DNA from: Frankia sp. AiPa1
GTDB taxonomy: Bacteria; Actinomycetota; Actinomycetes; Frankiales; Frankiaceae
Direction of reading: 5' to 3'
DNA length: 62,424 bases
Assembly: GCF_023243075.1 (NCBI RefSeq)
Contig: NZ_JALKFZ020000159.1
Location: 1-62,424, forward strand
The translations under genes were made by a program, and so were the position numbers. This document shows positions 20,232 to 29,602 of this stretch, piece by piece; within the stretch, counting starts at the first letter, position 1, and each line of letters starts with the position of its first letter. The notes beneath the pieces are model-generated. The model saw only the letters and a list, made by a program, of their open reading frames with translations, had not been told where the DNA came from and ran no database searches.

Positions 20232-22378
20232 GGCCGGGGCCGCACGGTGAGGACGTGCGCGGGCTCGGCCGCCGGGTCCAGCCGGACGTAGTTGTCCCGT
20301 CCCCACTGGTAGGTGGCCCCGGTGATCTCGTCCATGACCTCGAAGGTGTCGTGCCACTCGAGGCCGAGGGCGGGCAGGTCGAGCCGCACCGTGGTCTCGT
20401 GCGCGTGGTGCGGGTCCAGGTTGACGATGACGATCACGGTGTCGCTGGCCGTCGGGCCGGCGGCCGTACGGTCGTCGGTCGTCGGATACGGGGCCGTGGT
20501 CGCCGCGTGGGCGGCCGAGGCGGGGGTCGCGGCGTCGGCGGTGGACCCCGCGCGCACGACCGCCGCCGGTGCGGTGCCGGGCAGGGCGGGAACGAACTCG
20601 GCGCGGGGGGCGTCGGCTGGCTCGAGGCGCTTCGAGTAGACCATGATCTGGTCGCTGTCGGCGTGGTGCAGGTGCAGGTTGCGCAGCCAGTGCAGAGCGG
20701 GGTGGGCGCGGCGGATCTGGTTGAGCCGGGCCAGGTACGGGGCGAGCGAGCGGCCGGCACGTTCGGCCGCCGCCCAGTCCCGGGGGCGGTACTGGTACTT
20801 CTCGGAGTCCAGGTACTCCTCGCTGCCCGGGCGGACCGGCACGTTCTCGTACAGCTCGTAGCCGGCGTACACCCCCCAGGTCGGTGACAGCGTCGCCGCG
20901 AGCACCGCCCGGATCCGGAACGCCGCCTGCCCGCCGTCCTGCAGATAACCCGGCAGGATGTCCGGCGTGTTCACGAAGAAGTTCGGCCGCATGTAGTGCG
21001 CGGCGGCAAGCAGCTCGGCGGCGTACTCCTCCAGCTCCCACTTCTCGTTACGCCAGGTGAAGTACGTGTATGACTGCGTGAATCCGACCTTGGCCAGGGT
21101 GTGCATCATCGCCGGCCGGGTGAACGCCTCGGCGAGGAACAGCACGTCCGGCTCGGTCGCCTTCACCTGGGCGATGAGCCATTCCCAGAACTCGACCGGC
21201 TTCGTGTGCGGGTTGTCCACCCGGAAGATGCGCACTCCGTGAGCGGTCCAGTGCCGGACGACCCGCAGGATCTCCTGGTAAAGCCCGTTCGGGTCCGTGT
21301 CGAAGTTCAGCGGGTAGATGTCCTGGTACTTCTTCGGCGGGTTCTCGGCGTAGGCGATCGAGCCGTCACTGCGCACGATGAACCATTCCGGGTGATGCTT
21401 GGCCCACGGATGGTCCGGCGCGCACTGCAGGGCCAGATCGAGGGCGATCTCCAGGCCGAGTGACCGGGCCCGGGCGACGAACAGATCGAAGTCCTCGATC
21501 GTGCCCAGGTCGGGGTGCACCGCGTCGTGGCCGCCCTGCTCGCTGCCGATCGCCCAGGGCGAGCCCGGGTCGTCCGGGCCGGGCGTGAGGGTGTTGTTCG
21601 GGCCCTTGCGGTTGATCTCGCCGATCGGGTGGATCGGCGGCAGGTACACCACGTCGAAGCCCATCGCGGCGACCTCGGCCAGCCGCTCGGTGGCGCTGAG
21701 GAAGGTGCCCGAGCGCGGGGGGTCCAAAGTGGCCCCCTCCGAGCGGGGAAACATCTCGTACCAGCTGCCGTAGAGGGCCCTGGGCCGGTCCACCCACACC
21801 CGGTACAACTGCGAGCGGGTGACCAGTTCACGCAGCGGGAACGCGTCCAGCAGGCTGGCCAGACGCGCGTCGAGGGCGGCGGCGATCCGGGCGTGCGGAT
21901 CCTCCTGGGCGTCGTCGCGCAGGAAGGCGACCGCGCGGGCGATCTCCGCCCGCCGGCCCTCCGGCACGCCTGGCAGCGCCCGCAGCAGCAGCCGTGCGCC
22001 GTCCTCGAAGTCGACCGCGAGCTCGTCGACGGTCTGGCCCGCGCCGACCTTCAGTTCGATGCCATGGCGCCAGGTGGCCACGGGATCCGCCCACGCCTCG
22101 ACGCGGTACCCCCACAGGCCGGAGTCGCCCACGGTGATATCCGCCTCGAAGCGGTCGGTGCCCGCGGCGCCGACGCGCATCGGAACGAACGGCGTGCCCT
22201 GGCCATCCGGCCCGGACAACACGACGTTCGCACCGATGAGATCGTGACCCTCCCGAAAGACGGTCGCGCCCACGGTAATTTTCTCGCCCACGACCGCGCG
22301 CGCTGGCCACTGGCCGCACGACACGACCGGGGTCACGTCGGAGATGACAACCCGGCCTACTGAACGTCCGATCATCAT
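20228..22378 (-). CDS. glgE: Alpha-1,4-glucan:maltose-1-phosphate maltosyltransferase GlgE
   Basis: About 716 residues. GH13_3 enzyme that extends alpha-1,4-glucan with maltosyl units from maltose-1-phosphate. Visible: the N-terminal domain beginning [54 protein letters not shown] (nucleophile Asp), [14 protein letters not shown] (acid Glu), [13 protein letters not shown] and [13 protein letters not shown]. An Ala/Thr-rich insertion lies near 600-650. GTG 22402 is an alternative start; ATG 22378, with AAGG upstream, begins nearer the conserved region. First gene of the minus-strand alpha-glucan block, divergent from terD. Confidence 0.95.
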
Positions 22379-23152
22379 GGCGACCTTATCCAGACGAACC
22401 ACGCCTCAATGGTCCGCCCTGCACGTGGCGAATAGCGACACCTCTGTGTGAACTGCCCGCGACCATCGCGTGGGTGATAGTTGAGGTCGGGGTGGGCCCG
22501 TTGGCACCGTCCGGATGGTCTGCACTGGAGCCGATGTTCCCCGGTTGCCGTGCCGACGAACGTCCGAACCGCGTCCGTTGTGCGGTCCGGCGTGGGCTTT
22601 CGTGGCCATATCGGTGCCACCTGGTGCCCGGACGGCCGACGATCAGCCCGGTAACAGTTGGGACTGCGGTGAGGATCCGTCCACGCCGGTGCAGGGCGCA
22701 GTTTCCAGTGACGTTACGACGCGGCCCTCTGTTACGGCCGCGTGACGCATCTCTCTGGGGAACGCCTGGGAACCTGCCGCATCCTTCGTTCGTCCCGCAG
22801 TGCAGAGAGAGCGGCAGGACACACGGATCGGCAGGACACACAGATCGGCAGGGAACAGGGGCGGCCGAGGACATGGACGTCAGGTCGGGCGGGGCGGCGC
22901 ACCCGTGACGTCGCGCCCACAACGCGGCGCGCTGGCACTGCCGGCGCGTGGCCTGCCCGGGCGGAGCCACATCTCTGACCGCCATGGTCAGCAGTACGCT
23001 GCCGGCGCCCGGATCGCACCGTGGCACAGCGCGCCACCTCGGTGACCGCACCGCGGGTGAGCGTAACCGCAGTTGACCGACACCGAAGTTGTACGCATAC
23101 CGACCGCAGTCGAGCCGGTAGCCGTCAACGCACCGTAAGGGGAGAGAGAAAC
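22379..23152. other. Long divergent intergenic region between glgE and terD
   Basis: 774 bases with no gene I can support; open frames on both strands look like GC-rich background. It must hold promoters for both the glgE and Ter blocks. A 17-base tandem repeat (2.7 copies of CGGCAGGACACACGGAT) lies at 22812-22857. TTGACC at 23073-23078 followed after 17 bases by CATACC is a weak candidate promoter for terD. The Shine-Dalgarno GGGGAGAGAG lies just before terD. Confidence 0.45.
22812..22857. repeat. 17-bp tandem repeat
   Basis: CGGCAGGACACACGGAT, CGGCAGGACACACAGAT and a partial third copy, in the glgE-terD intergenic region. Role unknown. Confidence 0.8.
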
Positions 23153-23728
23153 GTGGGAGTGAGCCTCAGCAAGGGCGGCAACGTCTCGCTGACCAAGGAG
23201 GCACCCGGCCTGACCAGCATCCTGGTCGGTCTCGGCTGGGACGTGCGTAGCACGACCGGCGCCGACTTCGACCTGGACGCCAGCGCCATCGCGTGCCGGG
23301 CCGACGGCAAGGTCGTCTCGGACGGGTACTTCGTCTTCTTCAACAACCTCAAGAGCCCGGACGACGCGATCCAGCACCAGGGCGACAACCTCACCGGCGA
23401 GGGCGAGGGCGACGACGAGGCGATCACCGTGAACCTCGCCTCGCTGCCCACCGAGATCGACAAGATCGTCTTTCCGGTGTCGATCTACGACGCGGACTCG
23501 CGCCAGCAGAATTTCGGTCAGGTCCGCAACGCCTTCATCCGGGTCGTCAACGGCACCGGCAACACCGAGATCGCCCGCTACGACCTCACCGAGGACGCCT
23601 CCACCGAGACCGCGATGGTCTTCGGCGAGGTCTACCGGCACGGCAGCGACTGGAAGTTCCGCGCCGTCGGCCAGGGCTACGCCGCGGGCCTTGCCGGCAT
23701 CGCCCGGGACTTCGGCGTCAACGTCTGA
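23153..23728 (+). CDS. terD: TerD-family stress protein
   Basis: 191 residues, full length. TerD proteins bind calcium and belong to tellurite/phage/general stress-response clusters. Seen: [19 protein letters not shown] at the N-terminus, [18 protein letters not shown] (calcium site), [33 protein letters not shown] (second acidic site) and [21 protein letters not shown] near the end. GTG 23153 has a good GGGGAGAGAG site and is the normal start; the frame is open to 23021. It heads the plus-strand Ter block shared with the DUF475 protein and a second TerD-fold protein. Confidence 0.95.
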   Translation: MGVSLSKGGNVSLTKEAPGLTSILVGLGWDVRSTTGADFDLDASAIACRADGKVVSDGYFVFFNNLKSPDDAIQHQGDNLTGEGEGDDEAITVNLASLPTEIDKIVFPVSIYDADSRQQNFGQVRNAFIRVVNGTGNTEIARYDLTEDASTETAMVFGEVYRHGSDWKFRAVGQGYAAGLAGIARDFGVNV

Positions 23729-23814
23729 CCGGGGTTCGACGTCTGACCGGGACCCGGTGTCCGACTGAGGGCTCGACGTCCGACCGGGGTTCGACGTCTG
23801 ACCGGGACCCGGTG
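23727..23814. repeat. 33-bp direct repeat after terD
   Basis: Two identical 33-base copies (23727-23759 and 23782-23814) starting GACCGGGGTTCGACG and ending CCGGGACCCGGTG, 55 bases apart start to start. The first overlaps the terD stop codon. Each contains the palindrome CCGGGACCCGG, so the pair could act as terminators or arise from slippage. The rest of 23729-24047 holds nothing else recognisable. Confidence 0.8.
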
Positions 23815-24047
23815 CCCGGCCGCGGGCCGGGGTGCTGGTCGCCCGGTGTAAGTAATTTGTCGGGCCGCGCACCAGCCGTGAGCGGCTACGATGCCGTCGA
23901 CCGCCGACCGGGGCCCCGGCCGTGGGATCGACGCGGTCGCCGGCACGTTCGAGCGACCTGGCGTGATCCGACGGACCGCGGATCCGCCCGCGCGGACTGG
24001 CCGGGTGACCGGAGTCTGGCAATCGGTCCGGAGAGGTGTTGATAGGC

Positions 24048-25247
24048 GTGCACGCCTTGCGGATCTTTGGGTGGTCCTTTGCGATCACTGCCCTGGGGGT
24101 GGCCGCGGCAGGAGTGCTCGGCGGTCCCCGGGATGCGGCCCTCGTGGCTATTCTCGCGATCCTCGAGATCAGCCTTTCCTTCGACAACGCGGTGATCAAC
24201 GCGACGATCCTTCGTCGCATGAGCCCGTGGTGGCAGAAGATCTTCCTGACGCTCGGTGTCGTCATCGCCGTGTTCGGTATGCGGCTGCTCTTCCCGATCG
24301 TGATCGTGGCGCTGACCGCGCATCTTGGCCCGGTGCACGTGTTCGACCTGGCACTCAACGACAGCAGCCAGTACGCCGAGAAGCTCGGCAACGCGCATCC
24401 GGCGATCGCCGCGTTCGGCGGGATCTTCCTCTTTATGATCTTTCTGGACTTCCTCTTCGACAGCGAGCGGGAGATCCAGTGGATCAAGAAACTGGAGGAG
24501 CCACTGCGCCGGGCGGGCCAGCTTGACGTGATTCCGATCGTGGTGGCCCTCGTCGCGCTGCTCGTCGTCGGCGAGGCGTTCTCGGGTGACCACACCCAGC
24601 AGGTGCTCACCGCGGGCGTCGCGGGCATGGCCACCTATCTCGGGGTGCGCGGGCTCGGGGAGTTCTTCGAGGCCCAGGGCGTCGGCGAGGAGGACGACGA
24701 GGATGCCACCGGCGCTGACAACGACAGCACCGCTGGTGCGGACGCCGCGGCTGGTGTGGCGGCCAGGGACACCGCCCCGCCGGCCCCCCGTGCCGGCGGC
24801 ACTCCGAAGCTGGTGCTCGCCACCGGCCGGGCCGCCGCGTTCCTGTTTCTCTACCTCGAGGTCATCGACGCGTCGTTCTCCTTCGACGGCGTCGTCGGGG
24901 CATTCGCGATCTCTCAGAACATCTTCGTCATCGCCGCCGGTCTCGGGATCGGAGCCATGTACATCCGGTCGCTGACGGTGTACCTGGTTCGGCGTGGGAC
25001 GCTGTCCGAGTACATCTATCTCGAGCACGGGGCGCACTACGCGATCGGCGCGCTGGCGATCATTCTGGCCATCTCCATCGAGACCGAGGTTCCGGAGATC
25101 ATTACCGGCCTGGTAGGCGTGGCCTTCATCGGCCTGGCGCTGGTGTCGTCCATCCGACACCGGCGCAATGAGGCCTTCGCCGACGACGACGCGGGGCACG
25201 GCGACGGGCAGGGACAGCCCCGAGAGCCGGCCGCGGCGCCGTTGTAG
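24048..25247 (+). CDS. DUF475/TerC-like integral membrane protein
   Basis: About 399 residues with ~8-9 membrane segments. Two similar halves each carry an acidic membrane motif: EISLSFDNAVINATIL near 36-50 and EVIDASFSFDGVVGAFAIS near 275-295. This is the DUF475 branch of the TerC/LysE-like membrane fold, linked to metal (tellurite, manganese) homeostasis. A cytoplasmic acidic loop rich in Asp/Glu/Ala (~215-255) splits the halves. Start choice is uncertain among GTG 24036, TTG 24039 and GTG 24048; GGAGAGG at 24030-24036 favours 24048. It sits between two TerD-fold genes, the usual Ter partnership at the membrane. Confidence 0.9.
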   Translation: MHALRIFGWSFAITALGVAAAGVLGGPRDAALVAILAILEISLSFDNAVINATILRRMSPWWQKIFLTLGVVIAVFGMRLLFPIVIVALTAHLGPVHVFDLALNDSSQYAEKLGNAHPAIAAFGGIFLFMIFLDFLFDSEREIQWIKKLEEPLRRAGQLDVIPIVVALVALLVVGEAFSGDHTQQVLTAGVAGMATYLGVRGLGEFFEAQGVGEEDDEDATGADNDSTAGADAAAGVAARDTAPPAPRAGGTPKLVLATGRAAAFLFLYLEVIDASFSFDGVVGAFAISQNIFVIAAGLGIGAMYIRSLTVYLVRRGTLSEYIYLEHGAHYAIGALAIILAISIETEVPEIITGLVGVAFIGLALVSSIRHRRNEAFADDDAGHGDGQGQPREPAAAPL

Positions 25248-25260
25248 TGCGATCGCGGTA

Positions 25261-25304
25261 CGACGTCGATCCCGCGCGGCATCCTCCGGGCGGGATCGAC
25301 GTCG
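25261..25304 (+). terminator. Strong hairpin after the DUF475 gene
   Basis: Perfect 15-base stem CGACGTCGATCCCGC / GCGGGATCGACGTCG with a 14-base loop, 13 bases after the DUF475 stop. It is probably a terminator or mRNA stabiliser separating terD-DUF475 from the downstream genes. Confidence 0.65.
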
Positions 25305-25489
25305 GCGGACAGCGCTGCGGACAGGGCCCGCCGACGCCGCGGGCGGGGTATCGGGCGGGGTATGGAGCGGCGCACGGCGGATGTGACATCGTCGGGAACA
25401 TCCAGTGATCTGACCGACACACGTATCCGGAACCCGCGCAGACGTCCGGCGACCGCGCAGGCACCCGGCAACCGCGAGGGAGCGGACCC

Positions 25490-26167
25490 ATGGGCATCGA
25501 TTACTCCAAGCGTCCCGACACACCACCGGCCGGTACCGGTGGTGTGTCTCTGAGCAAGGTGACGCTGACCAAGTCCACCCCGACCGTGTCGCTGAGCAAG
25601 CAGGGCGGCGGCGGGCGGCTGCACGTCAACCTGAACTGGAACCAGAACTCCGCGGGCAGCGCCCAGAAGGGCGGGTTCCTCAAGCGCGTCCTCGGCGCGG
25701 CCTCGGGCGGCATCGACCTCGACCTGGCCGCCCTGTTCGAGCTGGCCGACGGCCGCTCCGGCGTCGTCCAGGCGCTGGGTAACGCGTTCGGCTCGTTCGA
25801 CGCGCCGCCGTTCCTCAACCTCGACGCGGACGACCGGACCGGAGCCGCCGTCGGCGGGGAGAACCTCTACATCAACCTCAACCAGATCGCCCAGATCCGC
25901 CGGGTGCTGGTCTTCGCCTTCATCTACGAGGGTGTCGCGTCCTTCGACCAGGCAGACGCGGTCGTCACCCTGACCCCCGCCCAGGGAGCCCCGATTGAAG
26001 TACGCCTGGACGAGCAGGCGGGTGGTGCCCGGATGTGCGCGATCGCGCTGCTGACGAATACTGGCAACGACTTCAGCGTGAGCCGCGAGATTCGTTACGT
26101 CAGCGGGCATCGCGAGCTCGACCAGGCATACGGATGGGGGCTGAACTGGAGCGCCGGCCGTAAGTGA
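25490..26167 (+). CDS. TerD-fold (TerA-like) tellurium-resistance/stress protein
   Basis: 225 residues. N-terminal VSLSKVTLTKSTPTVSLSKQ is the repeated opening strand of TerD-fold proteins. It is followed by LHVNLNWNQNS, GIDLDLAALFELADG (acidic loop), LNLDADDRTGAAVGGENLYI and RRVLVFAFIYEGVASFDQAD. It resembles the TerA-like branch rather than TerD/E/Z. ATG 25490 is preceded by GCGAGGGAG. It is 22 bases upstream of the first possible ATG of the GrpE-like gene, so probably an operon with the chaperone genes. Confidence 0.88.
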   Translation: MGIDYSKRPDTPPAGTGGVSLSKVTLTKSTPTVSLSKQGGGGRLHVNLNWNQNSAGSAQKGGFLKRVLGAASGGIDLDLAALFELADGRSGVVQALGNAFGSFDAPPFLNLDADDRTGAAVGGENLYINLNQIAQIRRVLVFAFIYEGVASFDQADAVVTLTPAQGAPIEVRLDEQAGGARMCAIALLTNTGNDFSVSREIRYVSGHRELDQAYGWGLNWSAGRK

Positions 26168-26234
26168 GACACGCCGGTACCTCGCGATGACCCCCCCGGT
26201 CCCGCCGCCCGGCGGCGAGGAGGATCGATACCCG

Positions 26235-29200
26235 ATGTTCCAGCCACGTCGCGACCCCGCCCCACGCACGGAGCGGACGAGCTGGTTCCCTGCCGGGCCG
26301 ACACGCCCGGAGTCGCCGGACGACCGCGACGGGCCCGTCGCGTACTCGGATCCGCGCAGCGGGGACCCTCGGGACGTCAATGCCCGGGACCCCGGGACGC
26401 GCGACGGCGCTCCACGGAACGTCGATCCGTTCGACGTCGATCCGCTTTATGCCGCTGTGCCGGAGGCCGGTTCGCCGGACGCCGGTCCGCGGGAAGCGGG
26501 CTCGGGGGCCGGTCTGCTCCGTGCGGACCCGCTGGGAGCCGATCCGCGGGCTGTGGATCCACGCGTGTCCGGCCGCCACGCGGCTGACCGGCATGCGGCG
26601 GATGCCTTCCCGTCCGGTCCGGGCGCCGGCGATCCCCGCGCACCCGGCCGGCACTCGTCGGATCGGCGCCGATCGGCGCCCCGCCGGCGCGATCCGTTGG
26701 AGCCCGACCCGCTGGGACGTGAGGGGACGCCTCCCGCCGAGCGTGACCGGGACCCGACGCGGCGGGAGACACTGCACTGGGATGCCGACGCGGTCTGGTC
26801 CCCGGCCCGCCACACGTCCGCCGAGACGCCCGGTGTGACGGGACCGCCGGGCTCGGTGCCTCCCGCGGGTACCCGCTATCCGGAGGTCTCCCCGCCGGAG
26901 GGCTCGGTGGGCTATGCCGGTGGAGTCGGCTATCCGGAAGCGGGCCAGTACGCGGACTCCGTCGGCCAGTCTGTGCCGGCCAGGAACGAGCCGGCCAGGA
27001 ACGAGCCGGCCAGGAACGAGCCCGTTGGAAACGAGCCGGCCCGTCCTTGGAGCCCGATCGGCCGGCCGGCGAGCCTCAGCACCTTCTTCGGCCGGTCCGA
27101 GGAGCAGCGGCGTCCTACCGGGGCCAACTATCCCGCGGTCGATCGCGGTGCTGCCGATCACGACGTCGCCGATGACGACCTCGCCGATCGTGGTGCCGCC
27201 GATCGTGGTGCCGCCGATCGTGGTGCCGCCGATCGTGGTGCGGCCGGCCGCGATGCCGTGGACTATGCCGATGATCCCACCGACCCATCCACGCCCGCTC
27301 CCGCGCTGAGCCGGCGATACGCGGCGATGGACTTCGCCCAGCTCGCCGTCGACCGGGTGCCTGATCCGTCGGATCCGGCCGACCATGCCTCGGCGCATGG
27401 TGGTGTGGCGGGCAGCGGATCGGATGACCGCTCCGGGGACGGTGGCAACGGCGGCCCGGCCCGTACGCCGGAATGGGATGTGCCCTCCGTGCCGGTGGGC
27501 GTGCGCGGCTTCGGCACACGCTCGACGCGCCCGTCGGACGACCACCGCTACCACGCTGATCCCGCGAACCAGGACGACCCGGCGAGCCGCTACACCGATC
27601 CCGCGAACCTCGGTGATCGCGCGAACTTCGGTGATCCTGCGAACTTCCGGGAGTCGACGAACTTCCGGGAGTCGGCGAGCGGCACCGACCCTGCGAGCTA
27701 CGGCCGCTTCGCCGTCCAGGCCGATCCACGCCACCCCGCCGGCTCGACCAGCTACACCGAGTCGGACGCCCACGCCGCGCCGAACCCCAACGACGGCCCA
27801 GGCTCCTTCGACGGCACGGGCGCCTACAACGAGACGGGCTCCCACGCGGACCCCGAGGCCTATGTCGAGCGTGGTGTGTCTGGCGGCGAGCCCGACCGGT
27901 ATGGCGAGCGGGCCGGGTCGGTCGATGTCGGTGACTATCGCGGTGACGAGAGATATGCGGATGGTGCCGGCATCGCCAACTCGTCCGACTATGGCGCCTC
28001 GCATCAGTCTGGTGCCGGATACGTCGAGGCCGATGACTACACCGGTTCCGACTACACCGGTGTCGGTGACAGTGCCGGCCCGGGCGGCTACGCGAACCCG
28101 GAGAGCTATGTCGGTTCGGATGACCGTGTCGGTTCGGATGGTCCTGTCGGTTCGGATGACCGTGTCGGCCCGGACGGCTATGTCGAGTCCGGCCACTACG
28201 CCGAGGCCGACCGTTTTGCAGAGTCTGACCGTTTTGCCGAGTCCGGTCGTTTCGTCGGGACCGGCCGTTCTGGCGAGGCCGGTCCTTATGACGAAGCGGA
28301 TCGTTATGCCGCGGCAGACCAGCGGTACGCCGACGTCGACGGCTACCCGGACTCCAGCGGCCACGTCACAGCAGGAGGGCTGGAGCGCGGTGTCGATCGT
28401 GACCGCGAGTCCGGTCGTGACCGTGGCGCCGGCCATGACCCTGGCCTCAACCGTGATCATGCTGCCGTGCCTGCCTGGGAAGCCGAGCCCGGATCGGAAG
28501 CTGAGCCCGTCCGGGAAGGCGAGGCTAGCCGGGGAGGCGAGGCCAGCCGGGACACAGCGCCCGACGGTCCGGTCGACGATGACCAGGACGGCGGGGTCGC
28601 GTCCGCTTGGCGGCGGGCCGTCTCCGGTGGGTTTGGGTCACGGTTCGGGCGTGGAGCCTCGAGTGTTCGCGCCGAGCGCATCGGCGAGGGCGTCCCGGGT
28701 GAGGCCATGGAGGGCATCCCCGACGGCGCGGCGGCGCCACCCCCCGCGGGCTACGCCGACGGCGGGCTGCGCGGGGGCCCCGATGACGAGGCATCGGAGG
28801 GGGAGCCCCATGCCGACCACGTCGGCCCCGGCGGCTACACCCAGGCCGACGGCCACATCGCGCCCGACAGCCGTGCGGCTGAAGTACTGGCGGCTGAAGT
28901 AGCTGAAGTAGCTGAAGTACAGGTGACTGAGGGGCCGGCGGCGCAGGCTCCGGCGGCCGGGGTTCCGGTGGCTGATCTGTCAGCGGCGTCCGATCTGCTG
29001 GCGGGCTCGGTCGGCGCGGTTCAGGCGGTGGCGCTGGAACGGCTCGCCAGCCGGGTCGACGAACTTGCCCGGCTGCGCCGGCACGACGCCGAGCTGGTGG
29101 ACCGGCTCCACGCGGAGAACAGCCGGCTGCGCTCGGGCGAGCTGACCGAGGCGATGGCCCCCCTGCTGCGTGGGCTGATCAGACTGCACGACCAGATGGG

Positions 29201-29468
29201 TAGCCTGGGGGCGGACGATCCACAGAGCGTCGCCGGGATCCTACGCAAACAGCTGCTGCAGGTGCTCGACTTCGCCGTGGATGTCCGCCCCTACACGGCC
29301 GTTCCCGGCGGGACATTTGATCCGGCGCGGCACCTGGGGGTGCGGCGTGTGCCCACCGACGACGCCGGGCGGGACGGGACGATCGCGCGGACGGTCCGGC
29401 CCGGATTCGTCCGCGGCGAGGCGACCGTGGTGCGGCCCGCGGAGACCGAGGTCTACCGCGCCCGCTGA
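26235..29468 (+). CDS. Giant GrpE-like protein with ~930-residue low-complexity N-terminus
   Basis: About 1077 residues. Only the last ~150 look folded: a coiled coil (LASRVDELARLRRHDAELVD, then LRSGELTEAMAPLLRGLIRL) leading to a GrpE-type head segment with VPGGTFDPARHLGVRRVPT and REGEATVV-like strands ending ETEVYRAR. GrpE is the nucleotide exchange factor of Hsp70, normally ~180-220 residues. The rest is Asp/Gly/Tyr/Ala-rich, with repeats such as ARNEP, DRGAA and GSDDRVGSD, and is probably disordered. ATG 26235 is favoured by GAGGAGGA at 26217-26224; ATG 26187 is also in frame but has no ribosome site. The Hsp70 gene follows directly, supporting the GrpE assignment, which rests on a divergent match. 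Confidence 0.75.
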   Translation: MFQPRRDPAPRTERTSWFPAGPTRPESPDDRDGPVAYSDPRSGDPRDVNARDPGTRDGAPRNVDPFDVDPLYAAVPEAGSPDAGPREAGSGAGLLRADPLGADPRAVDPRVSGRHAADRHAADAFPSGPGAGDPRAPGRHSSDRRRSAPRRRDPLEPDPLGREGTPPAERDRDPTRRETLHWDADAVWSPARHTSAETPGVTGPPGSVPPAGTRYPEVSPPEGSVGYAGGVGYPEAGQYADSVGQSVPARNEPARNEPARNEPVGNEPARPWSPIGRPASLSTFFGRSEEQRRPTGANYPAVDRGAADHDVADDDLADRGAADRGAADRGAADRGAAGRDAVDYADDPTDPSTPAPALSRRYAAMDFAQLAVDRVPDPSDPADHASAHGGVAGSGSDDRSGDGGNGGPARTPEWDVPSVPVGVRGFGTRSTRPSDDHRYHADPANQDDPASRYTDPANLGDRANFGDPANFRESTNFRESASGTDPASYGRFAVQADPRHPAGSTSYTESDAHAAPNPNDGPGSFDGTGAYNETGSHADPEAYVERGVSGGEPDRYGERAGSVDVGDYRGDERYADGAGIANSSDYGASHQSGAGYVEADDYTGSDYTGVGDSAGPGGYANPESYVGSDDRVGSDGPVGSDDRVGPDGYVESGHYAEADRFAESDRFAESGRFVGTGRSGEAGPYDEADRYAAADQRYADVDGYPDSSGHVTAGGLERGVDRDRESGRDRGAGHDPGLNRDHAAVPAWEAEPGSEAEPVREGEASRGGEASRDTAPDGPVDDDQDGGVASAWRRAVSGGFGSRFGRGASSVRAERIGEGVPGEAMEGIPDGAAAPPPAGYADGGLRGGPDDEASEGEPHADHVGPGGYTQADGHIAPDSRAAEVLAAEVAEVAEVQVTEGPAAQAPAAGVPVADLSAASDLLAGSVGAVQAVALERLASRVDELARLRRHDAELVDRLHAENSRLRSGELTEAMAPLLRGLIRLHDQMGSLGADDPQSVAGILRKQLLQVLDFAVDVRPYTAVPGGTFDPARHLGVRRVPTDDAGRDGTIARTVRPGFVRGEATVVRPAETEVYRAR
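26975..27041 (+). repeat. 15-bp tandem repeat in the GrpE-like gene
   Basis: Three exact copies of GCCGGCCAGGAACGA, one variant copy and a partial copy, encoding the ARNEP repeat. Confidence 0.9.
27183..27242 (+). repeat. 15-bp tandem repeat in the GrpE-like gene
   Basis: Four copies of GCCGATCGTGGTGCC encoding ADRGA repeats; the last copy has one change. In frame, so length variation would keep the protein intact. Confidence 0.9.
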
Positions 29469-29602
29469 CGGGTTCCCGCACACGGCGTGACCACCGGCAC
29501 TGCGCTGCACCGTTCCAGCGTCGGCGTACCGGCCACCAGGCCGGCTCAACGCGCCGGCAACGCGCGAGATGTTGACCTTGTGTGAAAGGGAGAGTCCAGA
29601 AG

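Noticed and set aside
20232..21041. 270-codon extension of TreS
   Set aside because: Overlaps glgE completely; the ATGA junction at 20228-20231 marks the real start.
22474..22908. Small protein gene in the glgE-terD gap
   Set aside because: No ribosome site, no recognisable domain and several competing frames.
27183..27242. Short regular repeats as a CRISPR array
   Set aside because: Copies are contiguous with no spacers and are in frame within a gene.
26100..28460. Open frame of ~790 codons opposite the GrpE-like gene
   Set aside because: Arg/Val/Gly-rich with repeats mirroring the plus strand. The plus strand is supported by the GrpE-like end and operon position.
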